From Fasciola hepatica (lineage: Eukaryota > Platyhelminthes > Trematoda > Plagiorchiida > Fasciolidae): a stretch of 64,000 bases of DNA. The notes below the pieces were generated by a model. It was given only the letters and a program-made list of their open reading frames with translations, was not told the origin of the DNA and searched no databases. Where the stretch lies: the NCBI GenBank assembly GCA_948099385.1, contig CANUEZ040000165.1:6956501-7020500 (forward strand), written 5' to 3'. Position 1 is the stretch's first letter. Every line of letters starts with the position of its first letter. This document shows, one piece after another, positions 10,321 to 20,170 of this stretch. A program made the translations under genes and the position numbers.

Positions 10321-11034
10321 AAGTTTTCAACGGCTTACAATATCGTTTCTGCGAGAAAGAGAGAGAGGGGAGTGTGTGTGCGCGCGAGTGAACATCTAGC
10401 AGTGCTTGTTTTCCTTCTCGCTGTACTGACGTTTTCCGATGATCCATTTCTTATAGCGGTTGCCCGTACAATTACCCTTCGCAGATAGATCAGACTTTCA
10501 GCTATGAGAAATCGATATTTGATGTCATCTTGCTCTACTCCACATACATGTTTCCCGTCGTCCAAAGCCTGCCATTTCGTGAACAAACTTTCCTCTTTCG
10601 TCGTCGACACCAGGATTGGGCTACAGTCGTCGTTTTGGAACCATACAAATGCCGCTGCACTTTTTCAGCATTTTTCGAACCCTTGTTCCGGTTATCACAA
10701 CCGTGGTGCCTAGATTTATCCGCACTGATTTCCGTCGCATAGACAATAAACATTGCGCTCTTATCCGTCGGATGCAGTTCGGCGTTCGAAAACCACGGAG
10801 TGAAGTATGGCCGTGAAGTGGGTGGATCTTGGTATTTTGCGGTTCAGCTTCGTTGACTGCAGCAACGTATATCTCGGTTGATCGGCTTGTTTCGACACTC
10901 CATGCATTGATATAAATATTGCGGTCCCTTTTTTCCTATTTCCAAAAACACTGGCTAATCCGGTTTAGCTTTCGTCAATCTCCACCCATCACAATGGGCT
11001 AATTGGCGTTTTAGAATTTTATTGTAGGCGATAT
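10321..11034. other. Unassigned sequence before the LTR retrotransposon
   Basis: Contains a purine/GT-rich patch (10351-10390). Several short overlapping frames (10335-10816) show no motif I recognise. Part may be the upstream end of the second Penelope fragment. Confidence 0.4.
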
Positions 11035-11428
11035 TGTACCGACCTGGAGATGACTGAGTTTGAATATGTAAATTCATGACCAAAAATTACCATAGACAAA
11101 CATAACCAATCAGCACTTAGCTCTAAGCAGTTTGTATGTTGTTCGATGCCACAAAGCTGTTCGTTGTTTGTCTGCTTACTGTAAAGAAAATTGGTTCCCA
11201 CCAATTGGAAAACACGTTTGACTGCTCTGCTTGCGGACGGTTGGACCTATGGCTCTCTTAACTAGTATCACGTCCGGTGTCGCTCTTGAACGTAAACGTG
11301 ATCGACGTTGCTTCAATACACACAGTCTTTCACCTATTCCACTGGCGTTTACTGTCTTTTGGCAACTGCTGGAACTTTTGATTTGTTGTCCGTTCCACAG
11401 GCCATTCTCGGGATCTGGCCAGTACCTA
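11035..11428 (+). repeat. 5' LTR
   Basis: 394 bases starting TGTACCGACCTGG and ending CCAGTACCTA. The alignable partner is 16241-16634. I count six substitutions and no gaps, about 98.5% identity. Confidence 0.9.
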
Positions 11429-11523
11429 ATAACTGGAGTACTAAACTGATGAACCCTTCGCCTTTTAAAATTTTCTTTTGTGGATCCTCGAATACCGGCT
11501 TATCGTTTTATCAATTTTAGTCG

Positions 11524-12115
11524 ATGATGCCTCAGATTTCAATCGGGTTTTGTATTTTTCTCACTACACCTTTTTTCACTTTTCGAATCATTCCCATTTA
11601 TTATACAGTTGACATTATGAGAGATCCTAAATTTCTTAACGCTGAGATAAATATACATGCCTTTCCTTTTGCATCGTTCAGGGAATTTAGCCCTAGGGCT
11701 TGGTTTTTTGCGCAGTTAGAATCAACTTTCGCTCTGCGTATTGTGACTACGGAAAGTAGCATATTTCATTACGTTGTTGCAGTTCTTTCTCCACTGATCG
11801 TCGACGAAGATGTGCTGGAATCAGAGGAACCCGACCCTTACGAGCGCATAAAAGCCGCGGTCATTAGCCGGATTGTCATGTCTGACAAAGCGAATTGTCC
11901 GTTTTTTTACAGCCACTGAGCTCGGAGATCGCAAACCTTCCCAGTTGCTACAGCACATGCGGACTCTTTCAGGAACCACTATGATCGACAATAGTCTCCT
12001 GAAAAAGATATAGCTCCAACGTCTTTCCAGCGATATGCAGGTTATTTGCGTGTCCACAGAGGAGCTTCTGGAAAAAATTTCCGAGATGGTCGACAAAATT
12101 AGCGAAACCTACTAG
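11524..12115 (+). pseudogene. Gag region of CsRn1-type element
   Basis: The frame 11524-11919 contains SPRAWFFAQLESTFALRIV and DPYERIKAAVISRIVMSD, which follow the capsid pattern of CsRn1-like Gag (PxxWFxxVExxF ... PYxxLKxxLIxR). It then continues after a frameshift as LGDRKPSQLLQHMRTLSG and LSSDMQVICVSTEELLEKIS to about 12115. Gag would form the particle that packages the RNA. The start codon context is unclear because sequence before PRAW does not resemble Gag. Confidence 0.8.
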
Positions 12116-12149
12116 ACAAAAGTCAATCTCTCATTGCCTCTTTAATAGC

Positions 12150-13640
12150 CACTGTGCACAATCTCGTCAAAAAGGTCGAGGCACTCAGCATGTCGTCAGT
12201 TGGACACCCAGCCCAGGCGTCACCTAGTAGACAGTTTCGCCCACAGAGAACTCCCAGGAGCAACCGTATCAAGATTCCGGTCCAGGCATCACCAACTGAC
12301 GATCTTTGTTGGTATCATCAGACGTATCGTTCTAAGGTGCTTCATTGTACCCCGCCCTGTGCCATGGCCCCAGCCTGTCAAGGAAACGCGGACGCCAGTT
12401 CGTAGATGCGACGGAAGCCGTTGGCTAGGGTAGTCTCCTATTCTACATAATCGATCATGATTCAGGGACACGCTACCCAGGTGATGAAGTTAGTGTGCTC
12501 CCACCTTCAGGTCAAACTTTGGACATGTGCTCCTCCCCTAACTTACGTGCCTCTGAAGGTACTTCTATACAGACTTGTAGACGAATTTCAAAGACATTGG
12601 ATTTTGATCTTTATCGCACTTTCCATTGGGTTTTCTTGTTTGCGGAGGTTCAAAACGCCATACTTGGTATTAATTTCCTGCATCACTCATACCTCTTGGT
12701 TGATTCTTGTCGCAAACGTCTTATGGATCGTGTCACTAATCTAACAGTGAATAGGATTTTGATTGATTCCAAACCCACCAGCCCTGTTCTATTCGAAACG
12801 ACCGGTTGGTATTTGTTCAGCGACGTACTAAATGCATATCTAAAATTGCTGCAATCACCATCTGTACTACCTGCCGTAACCAGCTCGGTAGGTCATCACT
12901 TTAGCACTTCAGGCCTTCCCGTTTTTGCCAGGGCATGTCGGCTTGCACCCGACAAGCTTAAACTCACGCGAGCTGAGTTCGAGCACATGCTGGAATTAGG
13001 TATTATTCGTGCATCAGGAGAATGACAGCCATGTGGAGATTATAGCGCCTTCAATAACGCCACTGTTTCAGATGACTACCCTACCCAAAATATTCATGAT
13101 ATCACGGTCATCCTCAAAGGTGCTCGTATGTTCTCCAAAAAAGATCTGGTATATACTCATCAACAGATTCCCATTGCGGATGAGGATATACCTAAGACAG
13201 CGGTAACAACACCCTTTGGTCTCTTAGAATTTCTACGTATGCCATTTGGTTTATGCAACGCTGTAAAAACCCTTCAGTGTTTTACCGACCAGGTCGCCAG
13301 GGGTTAAGATTTTGTTTTCGCCTGCATAGGCGATCTGCTAGTAATCAGTGAATCTGAAGATGCACACAAGCAACATCTACGTCACTCGTCTGCGCGTTTG
13401 GCCGCGCATGGTGTGACCTTAAGTACGGACAAAAGTCTTTGGCAAAAATTCATTTGAGTTTCTAGGCTACATGACCGATGAACGTGGTATTCGGCTCTTA
13501 GAAGAAAAGGTATAAGCCGTTCGTCTTTTCGACGGGATGGTAAGCCATTATCGGCTGTTCGTCCCAAACTGTGCCCAATCGATGCAGCCTGCTACGACCG
13601 GATTGCCCGAACTGAAATCAGCCCTCACTCCAATCGGCAC
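12150..13640 (+). pseudogene. Nucleocapsid, protease and RT region of CsRn1-type element
   Basis: LCWYHQTYRSKVLHCTPPC (12306-12362) is the CsRn1 CHxC-type knuckle. The frame 12495-13025 runs through a protease end (AILGINFLHHSYLLVDS) into the RT N-terminus (PVFARACRLAPDKLKL, then AEFEHMLELGIIRASGE). RT continues in other frames with IFMISR/SKKDLVYTHQQIPIADED and TTPFGLLEFLRMPFGL, then FVFACIGDLLVISES. That last segment is the catalytic motif: canonical YIDDLL has become CIGDLL, so one of the two catalytic aspartates is lost. A TAA also sits just before it at about 13305. Confidence 0.85.
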
Positions 13641-13917
13641 AGAAATGTGTTGTTAAATAGGCACTCAAATTATAGCGTTTTATAGGCAATACAAATACAG
13701 AGAAACTCATAAGCAAGCACTATTGGAGTCGCAAGAGCACGAGTAGTCATCATCAGTCACTCGAATGTTGTAAGGCGACAGAGTTTGATCGAACGTGTGG
13801 ACTTTCACAGTCGATGAGCATATTACGCATTCAAAGTCCGAAGTGGAATTAACTATGTTCAAAGAATGCTGGTTGTGTGAAAATAAACTTTGTGTCATCC
13901 ATCACATGTCGGATTAA
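13641..13917. other. Insertion interrupting the pol gene
   Basis: Between the RT end (reading to HSNRHRN at about 13640) and the RNase H start (LLTDLLRGAK at 13954) lies sequence with no pol similarity. By the usual CsRn1 layout these parts should nearly touch, so roughly 280 bases are extra. No terminal repeats were identified, and its origin is unknown. Confidence 0.45.
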
Positions 13918-14560
13918 GTGAACTTTGTCTTGGACCATAATTTTAATGCTAGAATAATCACACATTTGTTAACAGATTTGCTTCGAGGTGCCAAAGTTGG
14001 TTCCGTAGAATTGTGCGAGGATGCCAAAACTGCCTTCAATGCAGTTAAAGATGCTTTAGGTTCTGATGCTTTGCTGGTTCATTTCGACTCCGGAACTCAA
14101 TTGAGTATAGCCACCGATGCCTCAGACAAAGCCGAAGCGGCGCGCTACAGTAGTGGTCTACGTCACAACGAAAACTACTAGCCTTTTTCTCTCGTTGTCT
14201 CCTACCAGCTGAAGCTAAGTATTCTACGTTTAGTAGGGAACTATTTGCTGTTTGCAGTACTGTTAGACACTTCGACATATCCTCGAAGAGACATTCCGTC
14301 ATTTTTACCGCTGCTAAACTAATGACGTATGCTTTTCACAGCCGAACCGATAAACACTTACCATGTGATTTGCGTCATTTAGACTTCGTGGCACAGTTTT
14401 CCAGTGGTATTCGTAACGTTTCTAGCGCCCACAACGTTGTGGCTGGTGCTCTTTTTTGAGTAGACGCTACTTCCAGTCAACGACTGGTCATGCACCTCGA
14501 AGCTTTGGCTACAGCCCAATGTTGGGAACTGGATTTCACAGATCCAATCCAGGTTTCATC
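13918..14560 (+). pseudogene. RNase H region of CsRn1-type element
   Basis: The frame 13918-14181 gives LLTDLLRGAKVGSVELCEDA, KTAFNAVKDALGSDALLVHF and LSIATDASDKAEAA. TDAS is the first catalytic aspartate of Gypsy RNase H. It continues through frameshifts to TYAFHSRTDKHLPCDLRHLD and FSSGIRNVSSAHNVVAGALF (to about 14458), the tether region that normally reads NxVADALSR. A stop follows directly. Confidence 0.8.
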
Positions 14561-14569
14561 AGTTGAACC

Positions 14570-15740
14570 TTAGGAATTTACTTTAGCCACTTCCTCGGGC
14601 TCGACAATGTGTGGCGCAACTTCGCCACACCCACGCCCCATCGTACCCACGTCTTGGCGCCGCACAACTTTCGACGTTCTACATAATTCAGCCCATCCTA
14701 GCATCCGAGCCACCACCAGGCTAGTTACAGATAGGTACATCTGGCACGGCATGCAAAGAATATTCGCAATTGGGCTTATTCATGTGTTCGGTGCCAATGA
14801 TCGAAGGTAAGTAGACATATAATGGCTTCATTAGGCCACTTCCCAGTTGTATCCTCACGGTTTTCTCATATCCACATAGTTACCGTTGGTCCACTCAGCC
14901 CCTGTAAAGGTTTCCGCTACCTATGGTCGACCGTTTCACCCGTTGGTCAGAGGCTGTTCTCACTGCCCATCTAGAAACCGAAACCGTAATAGTGTCCTTT
15001 ATATGGTTGTCCTGCAATGGTACCTAATGATCGCGGCGCACACCTGTTTGGAAAAATATTGTGTATGTTAGGCTGTTACCGTTCTCGTACGAACAAATCA
15101 CCTAGCAACAAGCGGTATGGTTGAGTGTTTTCATCGATAGCTCAAAGTTTCGCTCAACGCTACTGACAGCTCTAATTGAGTGCAGGCGCTTCCAATCGAC
15201 CTCTTAGGTTTGCGTTCCTCTTATAAACCCGATATTACCGCTTCAGCTGAGGAATTAGCTTTTGGTCAAACTTTTCGGTTACCCGGGGATGACTTTGCCA
15301 TAGGTCGCTCGAGTGACGGCGGTTATATTTCATATGCTCAACTGTTGGCTGCGCAGATGTGCCGTTTGCAAATACATCCACCGCGACCACAGTCTCGACC
15401 GACCTACATTCCAACAGAACTGTCCATTTGCGCCTACGTCTCCATACGCGTGAATAGCGTTAGAACATCCCTTCCACGGCCTTATGAACGTCCATATAAG
15501 GTGCTCGAGCGACTCGATCGAGTTTACCTCAATGACCGAGACGGTAAACATGAAACTGTATCTATCGACCGTCTTCAGATTGTGCACCTTGACGGTAGTC
15601 TAGAAACGGAGACACTGCTCAACGATTGTGCTCCAGTAGTTCCTTCACCCATCATAGTTACCACCACTGAACCTCAAACAGCGCAACCCGACACCTTGGA
15701 GTCACAGCAAACGACGCGATCTGGCCGGCACGCACATTGA
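14570..15740 (+). pseudogene. Integrase region of CsRn1-type element
   Basis: The zinc-binding N-terminus reads PIVPTSWRRTTFDVLHNSAH then PSIRATTRLVTDRYIWHGM (14638-14757). The catalytic core is badly broken: RFSHIHIVTVGPLSPCKGF replaces the usual HIDIVGPL context, so its aspartate is lost. The C-terminal frame 15180-15740 is the best preserved piece. It carries LPIDLLGLRSSYKPDITASA, LPGDDFA, LPRPYERPYKVLERLDR and VSIDRLQIVHLDG. Integrase would insert the cDNA into the host genome. Confidence 0.85.
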
Positions 15741-16216
15741 CCAAAGCGTCTGGTTGACAGTATTTATCTATTTAACCCCGCCTGACGTTGTTTTCACTGT
15801 TTGGTACTTTATAAAACCATTTTGAAAACCTGAAAACATTCAGCACATTTTAGAATTCGCGCTTTCTACGTCACTTTCCTTTCGTTTTTACTCATCGCCG
15901 TTTGCTCACTTGACTCATTGTCGTCTTCCATTGCATGTGCGGGCACGGTAGGTGTAGGAACTCCCGAAAAGTCATGTTGGATTACTTTGCACGGTATATT
16001 TATCTTTTTTTTCTGCGACACTTAGGTGAGGGTTTCGTGGATGACCGCTAGGCCAGTGCGCATTTTAGTGATCCTCCACTGGCGGTGACAACGGACTGTG
16101 GTATCGTGACATGGTTTCCTAGACAATTGATGACACATGGAACTTGTTAGGCTGATGGAGACCTGAGCGCGGTACGCTCTCAATTAGACCGAAGGACAAC
16201 ATAGACAGTTCCCTTC

Positions 16217-16236
16217 TAGGGGGGAAGGGGGGGGGG
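16217..16236 (+). promoter_or_regulatory. Polypurine tract for plus-strand priming
   Basis: An uninterrupted A/G run ending four bases before the 3' LTR, as expected of the RNase H-resistant primer of an LTR retrotransposon. It confirms plus-strand orientation. Confidence 0.85.
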
Positions 16237-16240
16237 TTGT

Positions 16241-16634
16241 TGTAGCGACCTGGAGATGACTGAGTTCGAATATGTAAATTCATGACCAAAAATTACCATA
16301 GACAAACATAACCAATCAGCACTTAGCTCTAAGCAGTTTGTATGTTGTTCGATGCCACAAAGCTGTTCGTTGTTTGTCTGCTTACTGTAAAGAAAATTGG
16401 TTCCCACCAATTGGAAAACACGTTTGACTGCTCTGCTTGCGGACGGTTGGACCTTTGGCTCTCTTAACTAATATCACGTCCGGTGTCGCTCTTGAACGTA
16501 AACGTGATCGACGTTGCTTCAATACACACAGTCTTTCACCTATTCCACTGGCGTTTACTGTCTTTTGGCAACTGCTGGAACTTTTGATTTGTTGTCCGTT
16601 CCACAGGCCATTCTCGGGATCTAGTCAGTACCTA
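16241..16634 (+). repeat. 3' LTR
   Basis: 394 bases starting TGTAGCGACCTGG and ending TCAGTACCTA, the same length as the 5' LTR. It lies four bases after a purine tract of A and G. Confidence 0.9.
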
Positions 16635-19233
16635 GTATTCGAAGTGATATAATATTTCACGGGGGGAACTAATTCGAAAACACTGAAAACCCTTGAGGGC
16701 ATTTCGCCTCAGATATTTTACTAACTTGCCCTAACAAATTTGGAAAATGCATGAAAAATTTGGGACAGTGACGACCGTGAACGAACAGACCAGAAGATCA
16801 ACACTGCAAGAGGGTTCTCTGACTTTTACTACCTTTGGATTGATGATATCACGCTTGTGGTCTCGGCTAGTATGACGTTACCGAATAATCCATGTTTGTT
16901 GTCATGATGTAGAGAGACTGAGAATGCTTTCGTCGTTTCTTTCTAGTGGTCGCTTTGTATCAAGGGACCGGTGACTGCCGAGCTCGGTTCAAATTCCGTG
17001 GATGAGACCGAACCATAGCGTCAAGCATTACTTTGGACTGCACTCTGTTATTCTGATTCACAGCAATCGGTCGTTTTTTTTCTTCTACCATTTTACTTTC
17101 TATTTAGCTGTAAAAGAATGCGTGGATGTAGAGGAGGAGTGGATTTAATAGAACCGTATAGGAGCTCGTGAACTTGTCGCATTAACGATTACATACTTGC
17201 TGCATTAGCATCGTGGGATAGTCATCGAGCATCTTCTATTATTCGTCCGGTAGGCTGTACAATGGCTGATCCTTTTCATGGGAGACTTATGTGAATGTTA
17301 TTCTGGACGAACTAGAAAAACGAATGTCTGAGGCTTTCTTTCCGACTGCAGAGACAAGGAGTACGTACGCGATCGACAAGAGTGAACGAAATGCTTGCAT
17401 CTCGCAATGTTTTCTTTTCGTTCTTATTAACTGGATCAGAAGTAGCCGACGGACCTAAAGTTACTGCTGCGAAGTCTTCAAGCTCCTTAAAGAAATCTCC
17501 ACGAATTTTAAGGCAGCAGAAACCCCGGAAATTGACCGAACCAGTTGAATTCACGTGCGTAACAGGGCACGTTACCGCATTTGCTTCTTAGGCGTGTCGT
17601 CCACACGTTGCACGGAATCTCATTCCGTATAATCAAGATCAGCAACCATTTGAATCGACACCAATCAGGTATTTTTTGGAACGCGCCTAAATCCAGCCAC
17701 CCTCCCCTCCCTATCCGTAGCGTTTTTCAGCAGAACGCCCCATTCACTGATTACCCTTTCGCTCATCTTTAATCAATCGTATTCCTTTCATTCCAGTCGT
17801 TATTTTACTATTATCAGATCCGTTGTATTCTTCTCATTGATTATTCCTCTGTTCATCTCATTTACTTACCCTCTTACTCCCTACCACCAACACTTTCTAA
17901 GTTTGTATACCTTACCATCTTCAGCTTCATCACGAATTGTGAACAGCTCTGTCGTTAATCTTTTTTGAGGTTCCTACTTCATTCCCGTACGACCGCTAAC
18001 AATTGACCATGAACAACTGTCCAGAAAAGACTACCCACAGAAAGTCACCTACGAACGGACGTATTTGCATTTTAAAGCACAACATGCAACACGTCATTAC
18101 CCACGACCAACCTCAGAAAGATACCTTTTACCAATTTCGCTCTGATCAGTGTAGCACATTTCTCATTTTTCAGTACAATGTTCATGATGCAACCGACCAG
18201 CAAACAGCAGAGATAGTATCACTAGGAAGAAGAAATTTGAAGGTTACTGCGGTCTCATTGAATTGGATGCGTCAGCTCGTGGTTTTTGCCAAGCCAACGT
18301 CTTAGTCTGGCTTTGCACTTTTCCCACTAATCAAAAGTCATTTTAACCATGCTGCATTCACTGGAGCTACGAAAAAAGTCACGTATACAAGAACGCACTG
18401 CAAATCATAGACCGCACTAACTGTACAGCTCAGCCTTTGTCTTGGGATCTCGGTAGGTGTCCTGGACGTTAACCAGCAAGTCCAACGCGTAGAAACAATT
18501 GAGGGTTTCAACTCTGCCTGAATGACTGTTTTTTTTCTGGAAATTAAATGGGAATGCTCAGACCTACTCGCTGCGGATCAGTTTTATGTGTTATTTCCTG
18601 TTCTATTATAAGCGTTGGTTAACACAGTGGCAAATTCAGATGCAGTCACTTTATTTTTCAAAATTTAACACAATGAAACTGCACTTTGACGCGGTGTGCT
18701 AGCCTGCATGCTTCAAGACCCAGGATGGCTGCTTCGCACCTGAGATAGCTGAAAGTTTATTGAGTAAAGATCAGGCAAAGTGTAATATCATACGATTCTG
18801 TAAGACCAAACATCATGTCACTGGAGGACACCCTAATTGGACGTAGAAATGGAGCACTTGGGATTTCCTTAACGGCGGGATAACTAGTTGGACTTAGGCA
18901 ACCATCAGCAACCAAAAATTGAGAGGCCCTAGTCCAAATGATGCTGTTCCAACCACGCTCAGCCTGCCCAATGAGTGTGAGGTTAACGACTACATCCAGA
19001 AAACGGACTAACAATTCAAGCACTAGCGAACGATACATAAAACAAACAATTCGATCTCACGAGACAGGCTAGGCAATACTGGTACATGGGTGCTTACACC
19101 ATCTTCCCGTTGCATCACTATTTAGGTGTTCAAACCACCGGTACTGATTAGGGTACCCCCAGAAACTCCCTTGATTCGATGTAGACGGCCGCCGGACCCC
19201 ATCAGACTCAAAACACTAAGCATAGACGTGAGT
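16635..19233. other. Unassigned 2.6-kb stretch
   Basis: No domain was recognised. The longest frames are 17382-17591 (+; a lysine/serine-rich end with KSSSSLKKSPRILRQQKPRK, and an AG at 17429-17430 that could be a splice acceptor) and 18757-19038 (-). Either could be a host exon or chance. There is no known repeat apart from scattered AT-rich patches. Confidence 0.4.
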
Positions 19234-19352
19234 ATACAGGCACGTCTAAAAGTGTACGTCAGGGCATGAGTACTGTCGCTCAGAGCACGATCTGTGCAAA
19301 ATCTGAGCGACAATACTCATGCCTTCATGACCACTTTTGGACTTACCTGTAT
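19234..19352. repeat. Long imperfect hairpin
   Basis: The arms begin ATACAGG (19234) and end CCTGTAT (19352). They pair over about 48 bases with a loop near 19286-19301. The core GGCATGAGTA / TACTCATGCC and GTCGCTCAGA / TCTGAGCGAC are exact or nearly so. It could be a small foldback element or a transcribed hairpin. No second copy was seen in the window. Confidence 0.7.
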
Positions 19353-20014
19353 GATGAAGTGACCCCCACGATACAATTATGACTCATTTCTGACCATGTG
19401 TTACCAGCCCTGTCTGATTTGCAACCAGTAAATTCGAAATTTTAACAATTTTGTCGTGTTTTCATTCGCTGTGATTTGCTCCAAATATGCGATTATTTCC
19501 ATCCCTCCAGTGCTTAGTTATTTTGTCATGTGGCGAAGAAAAGTCATGTGTTATTAAAATCAAAAAAGTGTGCGGCCAGTGATCACAGCAACTGTACAAC
19601 CGAATGAAAGTCAATAAATTTGAAGATTTGTTTCGATTCTGTAGGAAAGCACTGACAGATTGGAAAAACGGATATCACTGGGGCGGCAACAACCTTGATA
19701 AAACCAGTCCCTAGTACAGATGAGGTATAGTCGTAAACAGTCGACCGGTCAGCCGCCTAGGTTCACAGATTCGTTAGTCGGTGATGCGTAGATAACGATT
19801 GTGATACCGTAGCCGCATTGCCCGGTCGTTCGGAGTTTGCCTGGAGGTTCTCACTCGGTAGATCAATATAGAAACAAGTAAAAGAAAGAGATCAAAAGGA
19901 ATAGAAAAAAATCACGGACACGCACGTGAGGTCAAACTACAACTGGCGTTTGTGTTCGTGAATGTGTGTGTAACCGCACAAGAGCATAAAAAGGTGTATT
20001 CAGTAGGAATCGAT
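19353..20014. other. 3' flank of MFSD11
   Basis: Sequence downstream of the MFSD11 stop codon on the minus strand, presumably including its 3' UTR. I saw no convincing AATAAA signal close to the stop. No other gene is visible. Confidence 0.4.
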
Positions 20015-20170
20015 TTAGCTCAGACGATTACGGTGCAAATGCTCCAGGTGGACCCGATGGGCGTAGAAGAAGCAAGCCAAGCCAGCAGTGGCCCAAATCA
20101 CAAACAGCAGTACATGCCACTGCAGTTCTAGGGCACTGCAGTAGGAGAATGTGACTGCCGCCATTATGGA
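20015..20170 (-). CDS. MFSD11: MFSD11 exon 11 (stop codon)
   Basis: Residues 392-442 plus TAA (20017-20015): SIMAAVTFSYCSALELQWHV, then LLFVIWATAGLACFFYAHRV. It starts after TTCCGTTCAG. The intron position before SI matches the conserved exon joint in the family by my recollection. Confidence 0.92.
   Translation of the reverse strand, partial: SIMAAVTFSYCSALELQWHVLLFVIWATAGLACFFYAHRVHLEHLHRNRLS

Larger units (their letters stand above)
11035..16634 (+). mobile_element. CsRn1-type Ty3/Gypsy LTR retrotransposon, decayed but full-length
   Basis: A 5.6-kb element on the plus strand with two 394-bp LTRs, a gag region, a CsRn1-style zinc-knuckle remnant, protease, RT, RNase H, integrase and a polypurine tract directly before the 3' LTR. 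Assignment to the CsRn1 clade, first known from the liver fluke Clonorchis, rests on phrases such as LCWYHQTYRSKVLHCTPPC, LPVFARACRLAPDKLKLT and VSIDRLQIVHLDG. All internal frames are broken by stops, and about 280 bases of foreign sequence interrupt pol near 13640-13915. No target-site duplication was clear. Confidence 0.9.

Noticed and set aside
18757..19313. Minus-strand frames of 93 and 63 codons considered as extra MFSD11 or neighbouring-gene exons
   Set aside because: MFSD11 already ends with a natural stop at 20015, and neither frame matches a family I know or has clear splice sites.
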